The position numbers were made by a program, and so were the translations under genes. From contig CM026401.1 in NCBI GenBank assembly GCA_014843695.1, forward strand, positions 46,947,477 through 47,011,476: a stretch of 64,000 bases of DNA, written 5' to 3'. The notes beneath the pieces were generated by a model, which saw nothing but the letters and a program-made list of their open reading frames with translations, was not told the origin of the DNA and searched no databases. Below, piece by piece: positions 49,401 to 58,400 of the stretch (within the stretch, counting starts at the first letter, position 1; each line of letters begins with the position of its first letter). The DNA is from Archivesica marissinica (lineage: Eukaryota; Mollusca; Bivalvia; Venerida; Vesicomyidae).

Positions 49401-52400
49401 AGTAGAAAATGCGAATCTTCTCCGCTCCGCAATAACATATATGATATTGTGGAAGTCGTGATATATGATATTGTGGAAGTCGTGATATATGATATTGTGG
49501 AAGTCGTGATATATGATATTGTGGAAGTCGTGATATATGATATTGTGGAAGTCGTGATATATGATATTGTGGAAGTCGTGATATATGATATTGTGGAAGT
49601 CGTGATATATGATATTGTGGAAGTCGTGATATATGATAATGGTCATGTTCTGGTTTATTAAATAACATGCAGGCAAGCCATGCAACCACTTGACGCATAC
49701 TGATACCGCGTCTCATAATGGTGGCTTATGGACAATTCCAATAGCAGCGCCTGACCTATGGGAAATGGGATATTCCGAAAACATGGAGATTAGTAAATGG
49801 ATACGTGTATTCAGCAATGATGGCTTGTAGGTGGCAACAGTACATGCATGTTCATAAAATAAAACTATGCAGCTTAATGCAGAATCTATTAAATAAACTT
49901 CACAATCCGCACCACCCCTAGTTCTTACTCTCATTCAAAATCAACTTCACAATCCACCCCACCCCTATTTCTTACTCTCATTCAATAATCAACTTCACAA
50001 TCCGCTCCACCCCTATTTCTTACTCTCATTCAATAATAATCTTTACAATCCGCTCCACCCTTATTTCTTACTCTCATTCAATGATCAACTTCACAATCCG
50101 CTCCACCCCTATTTCTTACTCTCATTCAATACTCAACTTCACAATCCGCACCACCCCTATGTCTTACTCTCATTCAATAATCAACTTCACAATCCGCTCC
50201 ACCCCTATTTCTTACTCTCATTCAATAATCAACTTCACAATCCGCTCCACCCCTATTCTACTCTCATTCAATAATAATCTTTACAATCCGCTCCACCCTT
50301 ATTTCTTACACTCATTCAATGATCAACTTCACAATCCGCTCCACCCCTATTTCTTACTCTCATTCAATACTCAACTTCACAATCCGCACCACCCCTATGT
50401 CTTACTCTCATTCAATAATCAACTTCACAATCCGCTCCACCCCTATTTCTTACTCTCATTCAATAATAATCTTCACAATCCGCTCCACCCCTATTTCTTA
50501 CTCTCATTCAATAATAATCTTCACAATCCGCTCCACCCTTATTTCTTACTCTCATTCAATAATCAACTTCACAATCCGCTCCACCCCTATTTCTTACTTT
50601 CATTCAATAATAATCTTCACAATCCGCTCCACCCTTATTTCTTACTCTCATTCAATAATCAACTTCACAATCCGCTCCACCCCTATTTCTTACTTTCATT
50701 CAATACTACACATCAGTAACTCTAGAACTCAGTTCTGCATAATTTATTCTCTTCTATTTTCATCCTTATTTCGGTTTTCTATTTCTAAGCCCTTAGCTAC
50801 TAATTTTCAGATATTTATAAGCGTTTCGATGCGTTTCCAATTTGAATTAAATATATTTACGTCCAGCAGGCCTGGTCGGAGGTTATAAAACTTTTCTAAA
50901 TCTCAAACTCAAGCTCAAGTGATATGATTGGTTGAGGCTGATATTTACACTTAATTGAACCAATCAGAAGCTTGAGACTGAGACTGAGATTGGAGAAAAG
51001 TTTTATAACCTCCAGGTTAGTGTTAGGTGGTCATGTTCGATATTACGCCAAATTATTCAAAAAAATACCATATATACCTGGTATCAACATCTAGTACGCA
51101 GTGGAAAGAATTACCTTAAGCTTTTAGCTTTCAGTTCAATCCACATATATCACGATATAAATATGCATATGTTTCTGTATATTTCTCAATGTATATTACA
51201 TGAATCCTGATAAATAAATATGTTTAAACCAATCCATATAGCACGTGTATAAATGTATGTTTCTGTATATTTCTCAATGTATATTACATGTATCCTGATA
51301 AATAAATATGTTTAAACCAATCCATATAGCACGATATAAATGTATGTTTCTGTATATTTCTCAATGTATATTACATGTATCCTGATAAATAAATATGTTT
51401 AAACCAATCCATATAGCACGATATAAATGTATGTTTCTGTATATTTCTCAATGTATATTACATGTATCCTGATAAATAAATATGTTTAAACCAATCCATA
51501 TAGCACGATATAAATGTATGTTTCTGTATATTTCTCAATGTATATTACATGTATCCTGATAAATAAATATGCTTAAAACTTTAAACCAATCTATTAAATA
51601 CAGAAAGACGCTCACGCCAACTTGTGATATCCACACAACTCAACTCCGTTATGATTGAGAATGCTTGTATCAAGTGTATCACACTGTTTATGTATGTTGA
51701 TGTGTACCTAATCATAGTTTTTATTGTTCATAGTTTGGTATAAAACGAGGCCTCTGTGACTGAGTGGTTAATATCGTTGACTTCAAACAACTTACCCATC
51801 ACCGCTATAGGTTGAAATCCCATTGGCGGTGTCGAATTAGTGTATGTGAGGAAGTTATTCAGCTGGTCTGTGGAAGATCGATGGTTCTACCCCGGGTGCC
51901 CGCCCGTGCATGAAATACTACTCGAAGGGGCAGCCGGGATCTACCTCCGCCAATAATAGCTGGAGAGTCGTCACATCACTGTTCGTGCGACTTTAGACCC
52001 TAGTCTGGGTTCCAGTCTGTCGAATTTTCACTTTTTAACTTCTGGCAAAATGACAGCCTTGGGAAACTTGATATTATCAGAAACTCAATACGGCCCAATA
52101 AATGGTCTCTGTGTTAAAATATATTTATTTGATTGACAAGGCAAAATATATCGACGCCTGTTCCCAGTTTACTTTAGACCCCCCCCCCCCCCAAACAACA
52201 ACAAAACAAATAAAACAATGATTATTGTTTAAACTTTATTTATTTTCCTACGGTTGTGAAGCAAGTTTTAACAACTGATTTTAATCACTCTCATTTGTGC
52301 GGATGAAAGCGTAACATTTAATGTGGTCATTCGTGTGGGAGGAAACCGGAATACCCGGAGAAACCCCACCTGTCCGAGCTGACGACCACCGTACCATCTC

Positions 52401-55400
52401 ACATACTTCCAAATTATTTGGGTATAGCAGCATTACCGTTTATTATATTTCTGAAGCACACCGAAGAGGTTCTGGAAGTAGGGAACGGCTCTGACCACTA
52501 CAAGTTCACTCTCGTTAATGGGTATGTTCACATCGTCCAAGTTCATTACGCCACTGATGTATTCTAACCAGGCAAACTGAAAACAAAGAAAACACTGACG
52601 CTGAACATCAAAGTCTCAGACGAGCAGATGTTAAGGGTATTGGTCAAGTTATAATTTGACTGAATGGTCACTCCAAATGTGCAATGTATATTCATATAGT
52701 GGTCACCCCAATGTTCAATGTATACTCACACGAACGTGTGCACTTGGCTAGAGGGAACATTTTATACTTATATTTTGGTATCAAAATGTGCAAACATGTA
52801 TTGGCTACACGATGTTTTACTTTTAATTGAAATTTGATAATTTTCAGAACATTGTTTTACGTGTGCACACCATCCTTTTCGTGTGAGTATATAATAATAA
52901 TATAGTTAACACTCTTATCAAGTCTTGTGTCAATGGAATGTTCGGTGGCGCCAATAAACACGACGAAGACGAAATAAGCATCTTAGAAGATTCACTCGAG
53001 GTGGCGACAATAAACACGATGAAGAGGATATAAGCATCTTAGAAGATTCACTCGAGGTGGCGACAATAAACACGATGAAGAGGATATAAGCATCTTAGAA
53101 GATTCACTCGAGGTGGCGACAATAAACACGATGAAGAGGATATAAGCATCTTAGAAGATTCACTCGAGGTGGCGACAATAAACACGATGAAGAGGATATA
53201 AGCATCTTAGAAGATTCACTCGAGGTGGCGACAATAAACACGATGAAGAGGATATAAGCATCTTAGAAGATTCACTCGAGGTGGCGACAATAAACACGAT
53301 GAAGAGGATATAAGCATCTTAGAAGATTCACTCGAGGTGGCGACAATAAACACGATGAAGAGGATATAAGCATCTTAGAAGATTCACTCGAGGTGGCGAC
53401 AATAAACACGATGAAGAGGATATAAGCATCTTAGAAGATTCACTCGAGGTGGCGACAATAAACACGATGAAGAGGATATAAGCATCTTAGAAGATTCACT
53501 CGAGGTGGCGACAATAAACACGATGAAGAGGATATAAGCATCTTAGAAGATTCACTCGAGGTGGCGACAATAAACACGACGAAGAGGATATAAGCATCTT
53601 AGAAGATTCACTCGAGGTGGCGACAATAAACACGACGAAGAGGATATAAGCATCTTAGAAGATACACTCGAGGTGGCGACAATAAACACGACGTAAACGA
53701 CATAAGCATCTTAGAAGATACAGTCGAGGTGGCGACAATAAACACGACGAAGAGGATATAAGCATCTTAGAAGATACACTCGAGGTGGCGACAATAAACA
53801 CGACGAAGAGGATATAAGCATCTTAGAAGATACACTCGAGGTGGCGACAATAAACACGACGAAGAGGAAATAAGCATCTTAGAAGATTCACTCGAGGTGG
53901 CGACAATAAACACGACGAAGAGGATATAAGCATCTTAGAAGATTCACTCGAGGTGGCGACAATAAACACGACGAAGACGACATAAGCATCTTAGAAGATA
54001 CAGTCGAGGTGGCGACAATAAACACGACGAAGATGAAATAAGCATCTTAGAAGATACAGTCGAGGTGGCGACAATAAATACGACGAAGACGAAATAAGCA
54101 TCTTAGAAGATACAGTCGAGATGGCGACAATAAATACGACGAAGACGAAATAAGCATCTTAGAAGATACAGTCGAGGTGGCGACAATAAACACGACGAAG
54201 AGGATATTAGCATCTTAGAAGATACAGTCGAGGTGGCGACAATAAACACGACGTAAACGACATAAGCATCTTAGAAGATACAGTCAAGGTGGCGACACGA
54301 CGAAGAGGAAATAAGCATCTTAGAAGATACAGTTGAGGTGGCGACAATAAACACGACGAAGACGAAATAAGCATATTAGAAGATACAGTCGAGGTGGCGA
54401 CAATAAACACGACGAAGAGGATATTAGCATCTTAGAAGATACAGTCGAGGTGGCGACAATAAACACGACGTAAACGACATAAGCATCTTAGAAGATACAG
54501 TCAAGGTGGCGACACGACGAAGAGGAAATAAGCATCTTAGAAGATACAGTCGAGGTGGCGACAATAAACACGACGAAAACGAAATAAACATCTTAGAAGA
54601 TACAGTCGAGGTGGCGACAATAAACACGACGAAAACGAAATAAACATCTTAGAAGAAGATACAGTCGAGGTGACAACAATAAACACGACGAAGAGGAAAT
54701 AAGCATCTTAGTTTAAACATAGTTTATTTCAAACAATGATATAGCACATATAAATGTACAATTTGCACAAATATTTACATGCATGTATGAAAAAGGATTA
54801 GAACCGAAAGCTATAACTTATAGAGGTCTTCTCCTATCATTAGATGCGTATTGTAATTACGATATAAGTATATATTAACCATGAACTGTAAACTATAATC
54901 TCAATATAATACACATAGTAAATAAATGAGAAAGTTGAAATTGAGATTGACTCAGAAGATAGGGGACAGGATAGATGGAGGAACATGATAGATAAGTTAG
55001 CATGTTAGAAGAGACAGTCGCGGTTGCGACTTTAAGCAAAGCTACACGATTGATCGATATCCAAATTGATACTTGCTTACCTGTATGGCATCACCAGACA
55101 CCGGCTCTGTAATATTATGCTTCAGTTCTAATATTGACATCTTGTTGTACAGTTTTTCATTGTCACGTCTGTCCTCAGATTTCATGCTTATCTACAAAAT
55201 TAAATTGAATATAGGGTAAAGACCATTTTACGAAAAGAAATAATGACTTCCTCGTCGCCAGCATCAATACGCAGAGTGTTCATATGTTTGTTTGTCAGAC
55301 AATTCTGAGCGTATGTGTATTTTTTGAAGTCGATCTCTATGCCGCCTTGGTCATTAAACATACTATCCACATACAATCAAACTTGCATTAAGAGACCACC

Positions 55401-58400
55401 AAAGGGTAGGGTAAAGGTTGGCTGTCCGATTAGCGCAGTGGTTAGTACACTCGCTTCTCACCATTGCAACCCGGGTTCGATCCTCGGGAAGTATGTGAGA
55501 TGGTACGGTGGTCGCCATATCGGACAGGTGGGTTTTCTCCGGGTACTCCGGTTTCCTCCCACATGAATGACCACATTTACGCTTTCATCCCCGCCAACGA
55601 GAGTGATTAATATAAGTTGTTAACACTTGTTTCGTAATCGTTGTTTAATAAATAAAGTCTTAAAAAAGGGCAAAAGCGGTCTCTAAGCAGATATTGTCAC
55701 TTAATACAATGTTGTGCATGCACAGTGTTGTGCCTTCAACTAATACTACAACAGACGAACAAGACAAACACAATATAACGGTATATGTCCCAAAGGAACA
55801 GACAACTGTTATGTATCTTTTGTTGCCATCAATTTATGTATCATAAATGTTACAAAAACCATGTGTGTACAGTCAAACCCGTGTTAGTGGTCACCTCTAC
55901 AGTCAACCCCGTGATAGTGATCGCTACTACAGTCAACCCCGTGTTATTGGTCACCTCTACAGTCAATCCCGTCTTAGTGGTCACATCTACAGTCAACCCC
56001 GTGTTAGTGGTCACCTCTACAGTCAACCCCGTGTTAGTGGTCACCTCTACAGTCAAACCTGTGTTAGTGGTCACCTTTACAGTCATCCCCGTGTTAGTGG
56101 TCACCTCTATAGTCAAACCCGTGTTAGTGGTCACCTCTATAGTCAAACCCGTGTTAGTGGTCACCTCTACAGTCAACCCTGTGTTATTGGTCACCTCATT
56201 GCCATCAATTTATGTATCATAAATGTTACAAAAACCATGTGTGTACAGTCAAACCCGTGTTAGTGGTCACCTCTATAGTCAAACCCGTGTTAGTGGTCAC
56301 CTCTATTGTCAAACCCTGTGTTGTTGGTCACCTCTACAGTCAACCCTGTGTTATTGGTCACATCTACAGTCAACCCCGTGTTAATGGTCACCTCTACAGT
56401 CAACCCCGTGATAGTGATCGCTACTACAGTCAACCCTGTGTTATTGGTCACCTCTACAGTCAATCCCGTCTTAGTGGTCACCTCTACAGTCAACCCCGTG
56501 TTAGTGGTCACCTCTACAGTCAAACCTGTGTTAGTGGTCACCTTTACAGTCATCCCCGTGTTAGTGGTCACCTCTACGGCCAAACCCGTGTTAGTGGTCA
56601 CCTCTACAGTCAAACCTGTGTTAGTGGTCACCTCTACAGTCAACCCCGTGTTAGTGGTCGCCTCTACAGTCAAACCCGTGTTAGTGGTCACCTCTACAGT
56701 CAAACCTGTGTTAGTGGTCACCTCTACAGTCAAACCCGTGTTAGTGGTCACCTCTACAGTCAACCCCGTGTTAGTGGTCACCTCTACAGTCAAACCCGTA
56801 TTAGTGGTCACCTCTACAGTCAACCCCGTGTTAGTGGTTACCTCTGGTAAGCAGCCAACCTGTTATGCAACCAGTTTCCAGTTGAGCTCTATTAAGCAGA
56901 ACCTGTGCTAAGTAGCCACTTTCTGTGATACACATGAGTGACAGCTTAAGACATGTTTGACTGTATCCATGCATTTAGAACAATGACAATAAGGTTTTAC
57001 GTACTTCTAGAACATACTGAAAGTTGTGTTAATATCTCGTGGTGGTGTTTTTACGTTTATTTATCGTCGCTACCGGTTGCCCATATGAGCGACGCCTCCT
57101 GGAGAGATTAGTCATTTTAGATTTTTGGAGGATAGTGCAATGATACAGACAGAGACCCATTCCAGAATCTCATCTGGTTCTTTTACGTGCACGGTGTACA
57201 GCACCGACACGAGACCTTGGTTTAACGTCCCATCTGAAAGACTGTTAATTTTATTATGGTCAGACGGGGGATCGAACCTGCGATCCCTGGATTACTAGTC
57301 CAGAATGTTACCGCTGGACTACAGATCCGTCTGTGTTAATATCTCACGTTTGCTAAGTCTGTTTCTAATGCTAATACGTCTCTCATCTCCATTCGTGCAT
57401 ATGTTTCGTTAGCCCCAAACAGCACGGCGGTAGAAACGGCCAGTGTAACGTACGCCTCGCGCATATGTGCTAAATTCTCTTCCTCGTAGTAACTCCGTCC
57501 GGGAAGACCAAAGCCTGGCTGGTCCAGCTGCATACAACGGTAGAAAATTAAATAATTAACATACATGTACATATATACCTTAGACAGAACGGACAGGTGG
57601 GGTTTCTATGGGTAGTCCGGTTTCCTCCCACACGAATGACCACGTATACGCTTTCATCCGGCAACGAGAGTGATTAATATAAGTTGTTAAAACAATCGTA
57701 GTAAAATAAATAAAGTTTAAACTTTAAAATATCTATACACCTTTAAACATATATTTCTGATGATAGTAATGGTAGCGCTTTCGCTTCAGGTGTGAAAGAC
57801 CCTGAGTTTACGCCCATCTGTAGCCTGTGTTTTTACGTTTATTTATCGTCGCTACCGGTTGCCCATATGAGCGACGCCTCCAGAAGAGATTAGGTATTTT
57901 AGATGTTGGAGGATAGTGCATGATACAGACAGAGACCCATTCCAGAATCTCCTCTGGTCCTTTTACTTTCACGGTGTAAAGCACCGACACGAGACCTCGG
58001 TTTAACGTCCCATCTGAAAGACTGTTAATTTTATTAGGGTCAGACGGGAAATCGAACCTGCGATCCCTAGATTACCAGTCCAGCGTGTTACCACTGGACT
58101 ACATATCCGTCTGTATTCGTTACGAATGTGCCTTTATAAGCAATGTACTTAACCCATTCAACACCATATGTGCTTGGTGGATTGGTCCATCATATTTTTA
58201 GACCAATAAAATAATGAGAAAATTACATTTAGACCAGTTCATTTATCAAAATGGGTCATTTTGGTCTAAAAATAGTAAAATTACTAGCAAAATGTGCACA
58301 TCCTGATGAGAAGGCTCGTCATGGGCCGGCTCATCTGGATCTAAATTGTTCTTAAGCCTATTTAGAGGTCGATGGTGTTGAAAGGGTTAAATTCCACATT

